Positions 54,506-62,672 of a stretch of DNA of 64,000 nt are shown here, piece by piece. Below the pieces are notes generated by a model, which had not been told where the DNA came from, did no database searches, and worked only from the letters and a program-made list of their open reading frames with translations. The position numbers and the translations under genes are program-made. Each line of letters begins with the position of its first letter. Position 1 is the stretch's first letter. This stretch comes from Cellulosimicrobium cellulans (GTDB lineage: Bacteria > Actinomycetota > Actinomycetes > Actinomycetales > Cellulomonadaceae). Location: contig NZ_JAMXST010000005.1 in the NCBI RefSeq assembly GCF_024124905.1, forward strand, positions 496,001-560,000. The letters are read 5' to 3'.

Positions 54506-54539
54506 GACGGCCGTCGTCCCACCCGGGGCGGCGGCCGTC
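54506..54539 (+). terminator. Hairpin after the small membrane protein gene
   Basis: GACGGCCG and CGGCCGTC are perfect outer arms, and the stem continues inward for about six more pairs with G-U wobbles. It starts 31 bp after the stop codon. Confidence 0.6.
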
Positions 54540-54699
54540 GTCGTGATCCGCGCGCCCACGGACTGCTCCGGGCCCGTCCACCCGGCACGCTGCCCGGTCG
54601 CGGAAGATCCCACGGCCGGGCACCGTTGAGACGGCGCACGACCGCGCCGCCGGTGAGAGCACCGGTCCGCCGACGGTCGACCGACCGCAGGAGCAGACG

Positions 54700-55800
54700 A
54701 TGACCGACACGACTCCCCCGACCCCCACCGGACCCGAGAGCACCACCGCCGGACCGCCGTCGGACCCCACGACGGTCGAGCTCGGCCTCGACACGTTCGG
54801 CGACGTGACCGCCGGTCCCGACGGCGCGCTGCTCAGCGGGGCGCGCACGATCCGCGACGTCGTCGAGGAGGCGGTCCTCGCGGACGAGGTCGGGGTCGAC
54901 TTCTTCGGCGTGGGCGAGCACCACCGCGCGGACTTCGCGATCAGCGCACCGGAGGTCGTGCTCGCCGGCATCGCGACCCGGACCTCGCGGATCCGGCTCG
55001 GGTCCGCGGTGACCGTGCTCAGCTCCGACGACCCGGTGCGCGTCTTCGAGCGCTTCTCGACGCTCGACGCGCTCTCCGGCGGACGCGCGGAGGTGATCCT
55101 GGGGCGCGGGTCGTTCATCGAGTCGTTCCCGCTGTTCGGCTACGACCTCGCGGACTACGAGGTGCTGTTCGAGGAGAAGCTCGACCTGTTCGTCCACCTG
55201 CTCGACGAGGGCCCCGTCACGTGGTCGGGCACGACGCGCGCCGGGCTCGCCGACCAGGAGGTCTGGCCCAAGACGGAGAGCGGCCGGCTGCGGACCTGGG
55301 TCGGCGTGGGCGGGTCGCCCGAGTCGGTCGTGCGGACCGCACGGCACGGCCTGGGCCTCATGCTCGCGATCATCGGCGGCGAGCCCGAGCGGTTCCGCCC
55401 GTACGTGGACCTCTACCACCGCGCCGTCGAGGAGCTCGGCAACCCGGTGCTGCCGGTCGGCGTGCACTCGCCCGGCCACGTCGCCGACACCGACGAGCAG
55501 GCGCAGGAGGAGGTCTACGAGCACTTCGCGGCGATGAACAACCGGATCGGCCGCGAGCGCGGCTGGCCCGCCTACCACCGCGGACGCTTCGCCCACGACG
55601 TGCGCGACGGCTCGCTCTACGTCGGCTCGCCCGAGACGGTGGCCCGCAAGATCGCCCGCACCGTCCGCCTCCTGGGCGCGGGCCGGTTCGACCTCAAGTA
55701 CTCGACCGGCACGCTGCCGCACGCGACGATGCTCCGCAGCATCGAGCTCTACGGCACCCAGGTCATCCCGCGCGTCCGCGAGCTCCTCGCAGACTCCTGA
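54700..55800 (+). CDS. LLM-class flavin-dependent oxidoreductase
   Basis: A 366-residue luciferase-like TIM-barrel enzyme. LGLDTFGDV starts the barrel; DEVGVDFFGVGEHHRADFAI, TLDALSGGRAEVILGRGSF and GVGGSPESVVRTARHGLGLM are conserved cofactor and core segments. An N-terminal Pro/Thr-rich 25 residues precede the core. FMN use is likely for this subgroup; no partner reductase is adjacent and the substrate is unknown. The 224-bp space upstream contains only the preceding gene's hairpin. Confidence 0.9.
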   Translation: MTDTTPPTPTGPESTTAGPPSDPTTVELGLDTFGDVTAGPDGALLSGARTIRDVVEEAVLADEVGVDFFGVGEHHRADFAISAPEVVLAGIATRTSRIRLGSAVTVLSSDDPVRVFERFSTLDALSGGRAEVILGRGSFIESFPLFGYDLADYEVLFEEKLDLFVHLLDEGPVTWSGTTRAGLADQEVWPKTESGRLRTWVGVGGSPESVVRTARHGLGLMLAIIGGEPERFRPYVDLYHRAVEELGNPVLPVGVHSPGHVADTDEQAQEEVYEHFAAMNNRIGRERGWPAYHRGRFAHDVRDGSLYVGSPETVARKIARTVRLLGAGRFDLKYSTGTLPHATMLRSIELYGTQVIPRVRELLADS

Positions 55801-55822
55801 GCCGCCCGCCCCGGCCCCCCGC

Positions 55823-55918
55823 CCCGCCGTCGAACACGACATGAGGGTCGTTATCCGGTCGAAAGCGTCCTCCATGTCGTGTTCGACGGCGGGCGGGGTC
55901 GTGTTCGACGGCGGGCGG
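55823..55918. repeat. Family A palindrome, copy 7, with extra right arm
   Basis: CGAACACGACATGAGGGTCG and CATGTCGTGTTCGACGGCGG pair imperfectly (the inner right arm reads GCGTCCTC). A second right arm, GTCGTGTTCGACGGCGGGCG, follows at once. The copy lies between convergent genes. Confidence 0.88.
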
Positions 55919-55936
55919 GGCGGCGGGGTCGGCGGG

Positions 55937-56992
55937 TCAGCCGGTGGCGGCTGCGCGGAGGGCGGCGGCCTCGAGGTCCGGCGGGAGGCCGACGGCGGGG
56001 CGGTCCGCGCGCTGCGGCGTCGCCTCGCCCGCGACGTCGAGTTCGCGGAGCCAGGCCCAGGTGTCGCGCACGGTCTCGTTCACGTCCCGGGGGTGGAGCC
56101 CGAGGGCGTACGCGCGCGACGTGTCGGAGCCGTGGAGCGCGTCGTGCAGCTCGCCCGGCGGAAGCCACACCGGGAGCTGGCTCCACGGCTCGATGCCCGC
56201 CGCGAGCACGGCCTCCGGCTCGACCCACACGAGCTCGGCGGGCGGGTTCCCGGCCGCGGCGGTGTCGTCGGCCGTCACGGCGACGCACGCGGCGAGCAGC
56301 TCGCCCGTCGTCGTGTGGCCCGGTGCGCTGACGACGTCGACCGGTCCCGACGCGCCCGCGAGCGCCGCATCCAGCGCGAACGCCGCGAGGTCGCGCGCGT
56401 CGACGTACTGCAGCGGCAGGTCCTCCGGACCGGGCGCGAGCACGTGCCCGCCCTGCGCGACGCGCCGGAGCCACCACGGCAGCCGCCCGACGTTCTCGCG
56501 CGGGCCGAGGATCAGCCCCGCGCGCAGCAGGACCGCCCGGTCGCCGAGCGCGTCGACGGCGGCGATCTCCGCCCCCCGCTTCGCGCGGGCGTAGTCGTCG
56601 TGGCTCGTGTCGTCCGGGTCGCCGTCGACGACCGACGCCGTCTCGTCGGCTCCGCGGGGCGTCGGGAACGGGTACACCGAGCGCGACGACACGTAGACGT
56701 ACCGGCTGTCGCCGGGGATCCTGCCGGCGAGAAGCCGCGCGGCGTCGCGGACCGCCGCGGGGGCCCACGACCACGTGTCCACCGCGACGTCCCACGTCTG
56801 CGGGACGTCGCCGGCCCGCAGCGCGTCCAGGCCGTCCGCCCGGGTGCGGTCCCCCACGAGCTGTCGGACGCCGTCGGGCACGGGCGTGCTGCCGCGGTTG
56901 AGGACGGTCACGTCCCAGCCGCGGGCGAGCGCGTCGTCGACGACGGCACGTCCCACGAAGTCGGAGCCGCCGAGGACCAGGAGTCGGGTCAT
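55937..56992 (-). CDS. NAD-dependent epimerase/dehydratase (extended SDR)
   Basis: A 351-residue Rossmann-fold protein. MTRLLVLGGSDFVGRAVVDD is the nucleotide-binding start with a G-G-x-x-F-V-G variant of the glycine motif. YVYVSSRSVYPFP corresponds to the Ser/Tyr region, and DDYARAKRGAEIAAVDALG supplies a Tyr-x3-Lys pair (YARAK). The C-terminal half binds the substrate. Members act on nucleotide sugars or isoprenoid or phenolic ketones, and the substrate is not evident. Divergent from the Phd-VapC module. Confidence 0.87.
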   Translation of the reverse strand: MTRLLVLGGSDFVGRAVVDDALARGWDVTVLNRGSTPVPDGVRQLVGDRTRADGLDALRAGDVPQTWDVAVDTWSWAPAAVRDAARLLAGRIPGDSRYVYVSSRSVYPFPTPRGADETASVVDGDPDDTSHDDYARAKRGAEIAAVDALGDRAVLLRAGLILGPRENVGRLPWWLRRVAQGGHVLAPGPEDLPLQYVDARDLAAFALDAALAGASGPVDVVSAPGHTTTGELLAACVAVTADDTAAAGNPPAELVWVEPEAVLAAGIEPWSQLPVWLPPGELHDALHGSDTSRAYALGLHPRDVNETVRDTWAWLRELDVAGEATPQRADRPAVGLPPDLEAAALRAAATG

Positions 56993-57104
56993 GGACCCAC
57001 TCTGGTGTGTCGTCGACTCGCCCGCAGGCGGTTTCGCCGCGGGCAGACGGCCGGAGGCACGCGCGCTCGGACAGGTCCTCTCGACCCGGGTCCCCGCCTG
57101 CCCC

Positions 57105-57125
57105 ACCTGGCCAGGTAACCTGGCC
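57105..57125. promoter_or_regulatory. Operator of the Phd-VapC module, three half-sites
   Basis: ACCTGGCCAGGT (57105-57116) and GGCCAGGT-A-ACCTGGCC (57109-57125) overlap, giving three half-sites of alternating orientation. A TAACCT -10-like hexamer lies within. The site is 27 bp before the antitoxin start, where antitoxin or antitoxin-toxin complexes bind in autoregulated modules. Confidence 0.65.
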
Positions 57126-57151
57126 ATGACGCCCGACACCGAGGAGGCACC

Positions 57152-57406
57152 GTGCAGGTCAACGTGCTCGAGGCCAAGAACAACCTCTCCCAGCTCGTGA
57201 ACCGCGCCGCGGCCGGAGAGGACGTGGTCATCGCCCGCCGCGGCGTCCCGCTGGTCCGGCTCGTGCCGGTCCGCGCGGACCTCGCGCACGGCACGGGCGC
57301 GGCGATCGTCGAGTGGCTCGACGACCATCCGCCGTCCACGCGCTCGATCCGCCCCGCGGAGCAGGTCGACGCCGGTATCGAGGCCGAGCGCGAGGGCTGG
57401 GAGTGA
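57152..57406 (+). CDS. Phd/YefM-type antitoxin
   Basis: An 84-residue antitoxin. MQVNVLEAKNNLSQLVNRAA followed by GEDVVIARRGVPLVRLVPV is the Phd/YefM DNA-binding fold. The C-terminal half (VEWLDDHPPSTRSIR) should wrap the toxin. GGAGG lies 5 bp before the GTG. It overlaps the toxin start by 4 bp. It likely neutralises the PIN ribonuclease and represses its own promoter through the palindrome upstream. Confidence 0.9.
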   Translation: MQVNVLEAKNNLSQLVNRAAAGEDVVIARRGVPLVRLVPVRADLAHGTGAAIVEWLDDHPPSTRSIRPAEQVDAGIEAEREGWE

Positions 57407-57795
57407 TCTACCTCGACTCGTGTCTCGTGATCTACCTGGTCGAGGGCGCGGAGCGCGGGTCCCACGTCCGCGGGCTGCTCGCCCGGCACGGCGAGGAGGA
57501 GTTCGCGATCAGCCCGCTGGTCCGGCTCGAGTGCCTCGCCGGGCCGCTCCGGTCCGGGGACGTCGAGCTCGAGGACCGGTACCGCGCGGCACTCGGGCTG
57601 TTCGCCGAGGTGCCGCTCGACGCCACCGTCTTCGAGCGTGCCACGCGTCTCCGCGCCACCTCGTCGCTCCGCACGCCTGACGCACTCCACCTCGCCGTCG
57701 CGCAGGTGCACGGGTGCACCGCCCTGTGGACGAACGACGCGCGGCTCGCCGTCGCCGGACGTGGGCTCGCGGTGGACGTGCTCCACGACGACTGA
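57403..57795 (+). CDS. vapC: VapC-type PIN-domain ribonuclease toxin
   Basis: A 130-residue PIN nuclease. The acidic site residues are Asp5 (IYLDSCLVIY), Glu43 (RLECLAG), Asp93 (RTPDALHLA) and Asp112 (WTNDARLAV), so the active site looks intact. VapC toxins cleave tRNA or rRNA and slow growth when the antitoxin is degraded. The GTG lies in a GTGA overlap with the antitoxin stop. The antitoxin is of Phd rather than classic VapB type, a common mixed pairing. Confidence 0.92.
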   Translation: MIYLDSCLVIYLVEGAERGSHVRGLLARHGEEEFAISPLVRLECLAGPLRSGDVELEDRYRAALGLFAEVPLDATVFERATRLRATSSLRTPDALHLAVAQVHGCTALWTNDARLAVAGRGLAVDVLHDD

Positions 57796-57829
57796 CCTGG
57801 GTCCCGGGCCGAGTGCGCCGGGCACACGC

Positions 57830-58741
57830 TCAGTCGGGGTCGGTCGGGTCCAGGGGTGCGTCGGGGTCGAGGTTGACGACCCCGCGGCGCCAGTAGCCGT
57901 GCACCTCGACCTGGTCGGGCCGCGCCCCCGCCCGTCGTAGGTCGCGACGCACCGGGACGAGGTCGGTCGCCTCTCCGGCGCCGAACACGTACTCGTCGGC
58001 GTCGAGCGGGCCGATCGCCCGCACGGCCTCGGCGAGCTGGCCGGGACCGTCCGTGCGGTAGAGGATCTCGAGCGTCGCGCGACCGAGCTCGTCCTCGACG
58101 AACGCCTCGTCCACGTCGTCGCCGATCTCGACGATCGCCGTCACCGGCACGTCCGTCCCGACGGCGTCGACCCACCGGGCGAGCGCGGGCAGCCCCGTCT
58201 CGTCCCCGACGAGCAGCAGCCGGGCGACGCCGTCGGGCACGCCGCGGCTCGTCGTCGGGCCCGCGAGCACGACCTCGTCGCCGACGGCGGCGCCCGCAGC
58301 CCAGGCCGACGCCGGACCACCCTCGCCGGTGGGCGGCACGCCCGGGGCGTCGCCGCCGTGCAGCACCCAGTCGACGTCGACCTCCGCGACCCCGTCGACC
58401 GTCCGCGTCGCCCGCACGGTCAGCTCGCGCGAGATCGACACGACGCCGGTCGGGCGCTGGAGCGCGCCGTCCGCCGTCAGGGTCGGGGCGTGCAGGACTC
58501 CGCTCGCCGGGTCGGGCAGGAAGACCTTGACGTGGTCGTCCGGGCCGGGGGCGCGCAGCGCAGCGAGCGAGGCCAGGCGCGAGGCGTCGACGACCGGCCC
58601 GGCCGCCCGCCCGTCGTCGTGCGCGGCCGGGGCGGCGTCGCGGAACGTGATGCGCCGCAGCGCGCCGGACGTCTCCTGGACGCGGTGCACGCGGACGCGG
58701 CGGGGAACGAGGTCGAGGGTGGTGCGGGCTCGGGCGAACAC
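57830..58741 (-). CDS. Siderophore-interacting protein (FAD ferric reductase family)
   Basis: A 303-residue flavin reductase of the ViuB/SIP family, which reduces ferric siderophores in the cytosol. The FAD domain includes ALRRITFRD near the start and DDHVKVFLPDP; VSISRELTVRATRTVDG is in the flavin region. The NAD(P)-binding half has RLLLVGDETGLPALARWVD and ends in VHGYWRRGVVN. The GTG used here avoids starting inside the palindromic repeat, where an in-frame ATG nine codons upstream lies. No siderophore transport gene is adjacent. Confidence 0.87.
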   Translation of the reverse strand: MFARARTTLDLVPRRVRVHRVQETSGALRRITFRDAAPAAHDDGRAAGPVVDASRLASLAALRAPGPDDHVKVFLPDPASGVLHAPTLTADGALQRPTGVVSISRELTVRATRTVDGVAEVDVDWVLHGGDAPGVPPTGEGGPASAWAAGAAVGDEVVLAGPTTSRGVPDGVARLLLVGDETGLPALARWVDAVGTDVPVTAIVEIGDDVDEAFVEDELGRATLEILYRTDGPGQLAEAVRAIGPLDADEYVFGAGEATDLVPVRRDLRRAGARPDQVEVHGYWRRGVVNLDPDAPLDPTDPD

Positions 58742-58753
58742 CGCCCCATTCTG

Positions 58754-58819
58754 CGCCGAGCACGACATGAGGGTCGGTATCCGACGCTTTCCGTCCTTCA
58801 GGTCGTGCTCGACGGCGGG
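58754..58819. repeat. Family A palindrome, copy 8
   Basis: CGAGCACGACATGAGGGTCG on the left faces CAGGTCGTGCTCGACGGCGG on the right. The right half, from TTTCCGTCCTTCAGG on, is identical to that of copy 9. It ends directly against the stop codon of the aldo/keto reductase gene. Confidence 0.9.
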
Positions 58820-59695
58820 TCAGGTCGTGCTCGCCGCGACGGCGTCGATCAGGGCCAGGTCGTGCTCGTCGAGCACGACGTCCGCCGAGGCGAGGTTGTG
58901 CGCGAGGTGCTCGACCGACGTCGTGCCCGGGATCGGGACCACGTGCGGCCCGCGGTGGAGCAGCCACGCGAGCGCCACCTGCCGCGGGTCCAGACCGCGC
59001 CGGGTCGCGACCTCGACGAGGCCGGGAGTCGTGCGCGGGTCGAACGACACCGGGAAGTACGGGACGAAGGCGACGCCGAGCTCGCGCGTGCGCTCGACGA
59101 CCGGGTCGTGGTCGCGCGTCGCGACGTTGTAGAGGTTCTGCACCGCGGCGATCGGCGGGACCTCCCGCGCCGCGTCGAGCTGCGCCGTCGTGACCTCGGA
59201 CAGTCCGAGGTGGCGCACCTTGCCCTCCTCGACCAGGCGCGCGAGGGCACCGACCTGGTCCTCGAGCGGGTACGCGTCGTCCACGCGGTGGAGGGAGAGG
59301 AGGTCGATCGTGTCGCGGCCCAGACGGCGCAGGCTCAGCTCGGCCTGCTGGCGGAGGTAGGCGGGATGGCCGAGCGGGACCCACTCGTCCGGCGAGGGGC
59401 GCACGACGCCCACCTTGGTCGAGACGGCGACCGGCAGTCCGACGCCCGCGAGCGCCTCGCCCACGAGCTCCTCCCCCGCCCCGAGCGCGTACGCGTCGGC
59501 GGTGTCGACGAGGTCCACGCCGCGGTCGACCGCCGTGCGGACGAGACGGACGAGGTCGGCGCGGTCCGCGGGAGCCTGCCAGACCGGGGCGGTCGGGCCG
59601 CGCCGCTCGTCGGGTCCGTCGGCGAGGCGCATGGTGCCGAGCCCGATGCGGTGCACGGGAAGATCGCCGCCGAGAAGATGTGTTCGGTTCGTCAT
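58820..59695 (-). CDS. Aldo/keto reductase
   Basis: A 291-residue NADPH-dependent TIM-barrel reductase. The catalytic tetrad is visible as Asp and Tyr in LVDTADAYALG, Lys in VAVSTKVGVV and His in IDLLSLHRVDD. VPIPGTTSVEHLAHNLAS is the cofactor-phosphate loop. It is divergent from the MerR regulator with 42 bp between starts, which makes it the probable regulated gene. Substrate unknown. Confidence 0.93.
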   Translation of the reverse strand: MTNRTHLLGGDLPVHRIGLGTMRLADGPDERRGPTAPVWQAPADRADLVRLVRTAVDRGVDLVDTADAYALGAGEELVGEALAGVGLPVAVSTKVGVVRPSPDEWVPLGHPAYLRQQAELSLRRLGRDTIDLLSLHRVDDAYPLEDQVGALARLVEEGKVRHLGLSEVTTAQLDAAREVPPIAAVQNLYNVATRDHDPVVERTRELGVAFVPYFPVSFDPRTTPGLVEVATRRGLDPRQVALAWLLHRGPHVVPIPGTTSVEHLAHNLASADVVLDEHDLALIDAVAASTT

Positions 59696-59737
59696 GGGAC
59701 CGATGCTGGGGGCTCACATGCATGGGAGGGGCAAGCG

Positions 59738-60214
59738 ATGGTGACCGAGGTCACGCTGCGCGTGGGGGACGTCGCTCGCGCGACCGGCGCGAGCGCGCGG
59801 CTGCTGCGCTACTACGAGGAGCAGGGCCTGCTCGCCCCGGCCCGATCGCCGTCCGGGCAGCGGCTGTACTCGCCCGACGACCTCGAGCGCGTCGCGCGGG
59901 TCCGCCGCCTGCTCGACGCAGGGCTGTCCACGACGGTGATCGGGCAGGTCCTCGCGTGCGCGTGCGGCGGGTCGGGCGACGTCGAACCGTGCCTCGACCC
60001 GCTCCTCCAGGAAGAGCTGGCGCGCGTCGACGCGCGCCTGGCGCAGCTCGCCGCGCACCGCGAGCGGCTCGCCGGGCTCGTCACCGAAGCACCGGCGTCG
60101 GCCAGGCCGACGTCGGGCGGGCGGTCCGGGGTCGGCGACCCGGCCGCGCCGAGCACCCGAGCCCGGCGCGACCCGGCGCTGCTGCTCGCACGGCCCGGCG
60201 GCCCGCGGTCCTGA
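59738..60214 (+). CDS. MerR family transcriptional regulator
   Basis: A 158-residue MerR protein. The N-terminal winged HTH reads LRVGDVARATGASARLLRYY and EEQGLLAPARSPSGQRLYSP. The dimerisation helix follows, then LACACGGSGDVEPCLDPLL with three cysteines that could sense metal or redox state. The last 40 residues are a Pro/Arg-rich tail. GGGAGGGG precedes the ATG. It is divergent from the aldo/keto reductase and should bend that shared promoter to switch expression. Confidence 0.9.
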   Translation: MVTEVTLRVGDVARATGASARLLRYYEEQGLLAPARSPSGQRLYSPDDLERVARVRRLLDAGLSTTVIGQVLACACGGSGDVEPCLDPLLQEELARVDARLAQLAAHRERLAGLVTEAPASARPTSGGRSGVGDPAAPSTRARRDPALLLARPGGPRS

Positions 60215-60253
60215 AGGACCGCGACCGCCGGGGGCGCGCACCGCCCTGCGCGC

Positions 60254-61381
60254 TCATCCGAAGAACACCCGGAGGTCGGCGACGACGTCCTGCGGGACCT
60301 CGAGCGAGGCGTAGTGGCCGCCGCGCGGGAACTCGGACCAGTGCTCGATCCGGGCGTTGTCGCGCTCGGCGAAGGCGCGGATCGTCTGGAAGTCGTCCCG
60401 GAAGACGGCGACGCCGATCCGGCCCTGGCTCACGACCGGCTCGGCACCGGAGCGCTGCTCCGCGTAGTGGTAGCGCGCGGCGGTCGCGTAGGAGTTGGTG
60501 AGCCAGTAGAGCGTCGCCTGCGCGAGCACCTGGTCGGCGCTCACGAGGCTCGTCCCGTTGCCGAAGCTCTCGAACAGCTCGTGGTACGCGAGGACGGCGA
60601 CGGGCGAGTCGGCGAGGCCCGCGGCCATGGTCTGCGGCCGGGACGCGTTCATCGTGTTGTAGGCGCCCACGGACTGGAACCACTGGAGGTGGCCGAGCGC
60701 CGCGTACTCCTTCTCCCCGAAGCCGTCCATCTCGCCCGGCGCACCGGACGGGAAGGAGAAGATCTGGAGCACGTGCGCGCCGCGGAAGCCCTCGGGGTCG
60801 AGGATCGCGAGCTCGCGCGAGACCATCGCCCCGCCGTCGCTGCCGTGGATGCCGTAGGACGCGTAGCCGAGGTCGCGCATGAGCGCGTCGTAGGCCCGGG
60901 CGACGCGCGCCATGGTCCAGTTCGTGTCCCCCACGACGGGCGTGGAGAACCCGAATCCCGGCATGGACGGGATCACGAGGTGGAACGCGTCCTCGGGGCG
61001 ACCGCCGTGCGCGACGGGGTCGACGAGCGGGTCGATCATGTCGAGGAAGTCGAGGAACGACCCGGGGTACGAGTGCGCGAGCAGCAGCGGGGTCGCGTCC
61101 TCGTGCTGCGAGCGCACGTGCAGGTAGTGGATCGGCTGGCCGTCGATCTCGGTGCGGAAGCCCGGGTAGGCGTTGACCCGGTCCTCGACGGCGCGCCAGT
61201 CGAACGCCGTCCAGCGCCCGACCATGTCGCGCAGGTAGGACTCGGGCGTGCCGTAGTCCCAGGAGTCGCCGGGGGCGGCCGGCGCGAAACGGGTCCGCTC
61301 GAGCCGCTCGCGCAGGTCGTCCAGGTCGGCCTGCGGGACGGCGACGGAGAACGGGCGGTGCTCGAGGGTGGTGCTGCTCAT
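60254..61381 (-). CDS. Epoxide hydrolase (EHN family)
   Basis: A 375-residue alpha/beta hydrolase with the N-terminal EHN lid (FSVAVPQADLDDLRERLERT, WDYGTPESYLRDMV). LLLAHSYPGSFLDF is the oxyanion HGxP-type segment (here HSYP). Asp182 in GIHGSDGGAMV is the nucleophile, and His356 in RGGHYASLE the general base. It should open an epoxide to a diol; the natural substrate is unknown. GAGGAGGC precedes the ATG. Divergent from a WYL-domain regulator, with repeated TTTCTTCCG motifs between, so the two probably form a regulatory pair. Confidence 0.92.
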   Translation of the reverse strand: MSSTTLEHRPFSVAVPQADLDDLRERLERTRFAPAAPGDSWDYGTPESYLRDMVGRWTAFDWRAVEDRVNAYPGFRTEIDGQPIHYLHVRSQHEDATPLLLAHSYPGSFLDFLDMIDPLVDPVAHGGRPEDAFHLVIPSMPGFGFSTPVVGDTNWTMARVARAYDALMRDLGYASYGIHGSDGGAMVSRELAILDPEGFRGAHVLQIFSFPSGAPGEMDGFGEKEYAALGHLQWFQSVGAYNTMNASRPQTMAAGLADSPVAVLAYHELFESFGNGTSLVSADQVLAQATLYWLTNSYATAARYHYAEQRSGAEPVVSQGRIGVAVFRDDFQTIRAFAERDNARIEHWSEFPRGGHYASLEVPQDVVADLRVFFG

Positions 61382-61439
61382 GATGCCTCCTCGGTCGGAG
61401 CGGGCCTCGTGCCCTGCTCTGCTACCGACGTTACGCAGG

Positions 61440-61490
61440 GTTCCGGAACGTTTTCTTCCGCTATTCTGACCTGGTTCCGACTTTCTTCCG
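61440..61490. promoter_or_regulatory. Repeated operator-like elements, epoxide hydrolase/WYL region
   Basis: GTTCCGGAAC is a perfect 10-bp palindrome (61440-61449). TTTCTTCCG occurs at 61452-61460 and again at 61482-61490, exactly 30 bp apart (about three helical turns). Each copy is preceded by GGTTCCG. The spacing suits two regulator dimers on one DNA face. Confidence 0.6.
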
Positions 61491-61511
61491 GCGGCCCCTC
61501 GGAGGGACCTC

Positions 61512-62462
61512 GTGGCTTCCACCTCCGCCCGCATGCTCGCGCTGCTCGGGCTGCTCCAGTCCCGCCCCGACTGGTCGGGCGCCGACCTCGCCGCCCGGCT
61601 CGACGTCACCGACCGCACCGTCCGCAACGACGTCGCCCGGCTGCGCGAGCTCGGCTACCCCGTCGACGCCGTGCGCGGCCCGGGCGGCCGGTACCGGCTG
61701 GGGGCGGGTGCACGACTCCCCCCGCTCCTGCTCGACGACGCCGAGGCCGTCGCGGTCGCCGTCGGGCTGCGGGCCGCGACCGGCACCGCGGGCTTCGAGG
61801 AGTCCGGGGCGTCCGCGCTCGCGAAGCTCGAGCAGGTCATGCCCGACCGCCTACGCCGTCGCCTCTCCGCGCTGCGGTCCGCGAGCGCCGCCGGCCCCGC
61901 GAACACCGACTCGAACGTCGAGGACCCGGTCGTCGACCCGGACACGCTGACCGCCCTCGCCGACGCCGTGCGCGACCACCAGGGCCTGCGCTGCTTCTAC
62001 CAGGACGAGCCGGTCGAGCTCGAGCCGTACCGCCTCGTCGCGTGGCAGCGCCGCTGGTTCCTCGTCGCGCGCGACCCGACGACGGGTGCGTGGGCTCCGT
62101 ACCGCGTCGACTGGCTGGTGCTGCGCGTGCCGGGCGGGAGGCGGTTCACGCCGGTGAGCTTCCCCGGGGACATGACGGAGTTCGTCGTGCGGGAGGTCGC
62201 GCGCACGGGATGGGCCGTGCACGCCCGGATCGTCGTGGACGCGCCGGCCGAGGAGGTCCTGCGACGCATCAACCCGACCGTGGGCACGGTCGAGCCGCTC
62301 GACGACGACCGCTGCGTCCTCGTCACCGGCGGCGACAGCGTCGAGGTCGTCGCGGTGTGGGTCGGCATGCTCGGCCTCGACTTCCACGTGACGGAGCCGC
62401 CGGCCCTCGCCGACCACGTCCGCACTCTGGCAACCCGCTACGCCCGAGCGACCCCCGACTGA
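61512..62462 (+). CDS. HTH_11/WYL-domain transcriptional regulator
   Basis: A 316-residue regulator. The N-terminal winged HTH is SARMLALLGLLQSRPDWSGA and LDVTDRTVRNDVARLRELGY. The WYL domain (about 155-235) includes LRCFYQDEPVELEPYRLVAW and RWFLVARDPTTGAWAPYRVD. The C-terminal WCX extension follows from about 235. CGGAGGGAC precedes the GTG. It probably controls the divergent epoxide hydrolase gene through the repeated elements between them. WYL domains sense nucleotides, oligonucleotides or small ligands. Confidence 0.92.
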   Translation: MASTSARMLALLGLLQSRPDWSGADLAARLDVTDRTVRNDVARLRELGYPVDAVRGPGGRYRLGAGARLPPLLLDDAEAVAVAVGLRAATGTAGFEESGASALAKLEQVMPDRLRRRLSALRSASAAGPANTDSNVEDPVVDPDTLTALADAVRDHQGLRCFYQDEPVELEPYRLVAWQRRWFLVARDPTTGAWAPYRVDWLVLRVPGGRRFTPVSFPGDMTEFVVREVARTGWAVHARIVVDAPAEEVLRRINPTVGTVEPLDDDRCVLVTGGDSVEVVAVWVGMLGLDFHVTEPPALADHVRTLATRYARATPD

Positions 62463-62516
62463 CCCGTCAGCACCGACTGCCTCGGCGTCCCCTTCCGCCG
62501 CAGCCGGAACCCCGAC

Positions 62517-62600
62517 TGCCGCCGAACACGACCTGGAGGTCGTTATCGGCCCCTTTCCGTCCTTCAGGTCGTGCTCGACGGCGGGTGGGGTCGTTCTCGG
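62517..62600. repeat. Family A palindrome, copy 9
   Basis: CGAACACGACCTGGAGGTCG on the left pairs imperfectly with CAGGTCGTGCTCGACGGCGG on the right. An extra fragment, GGGTCGTTCTCGGCGCC, follows. The copy lies between two same-strand genes. Confidence 0.88.
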
Positions 62601-62672
62601 CGCCGGTCGGTCCTGGGCGGGGCCCGACGGCGGCGCTCGCCCGCGGGGGCGGGCGCGCCTAGCGTGTGGGGG

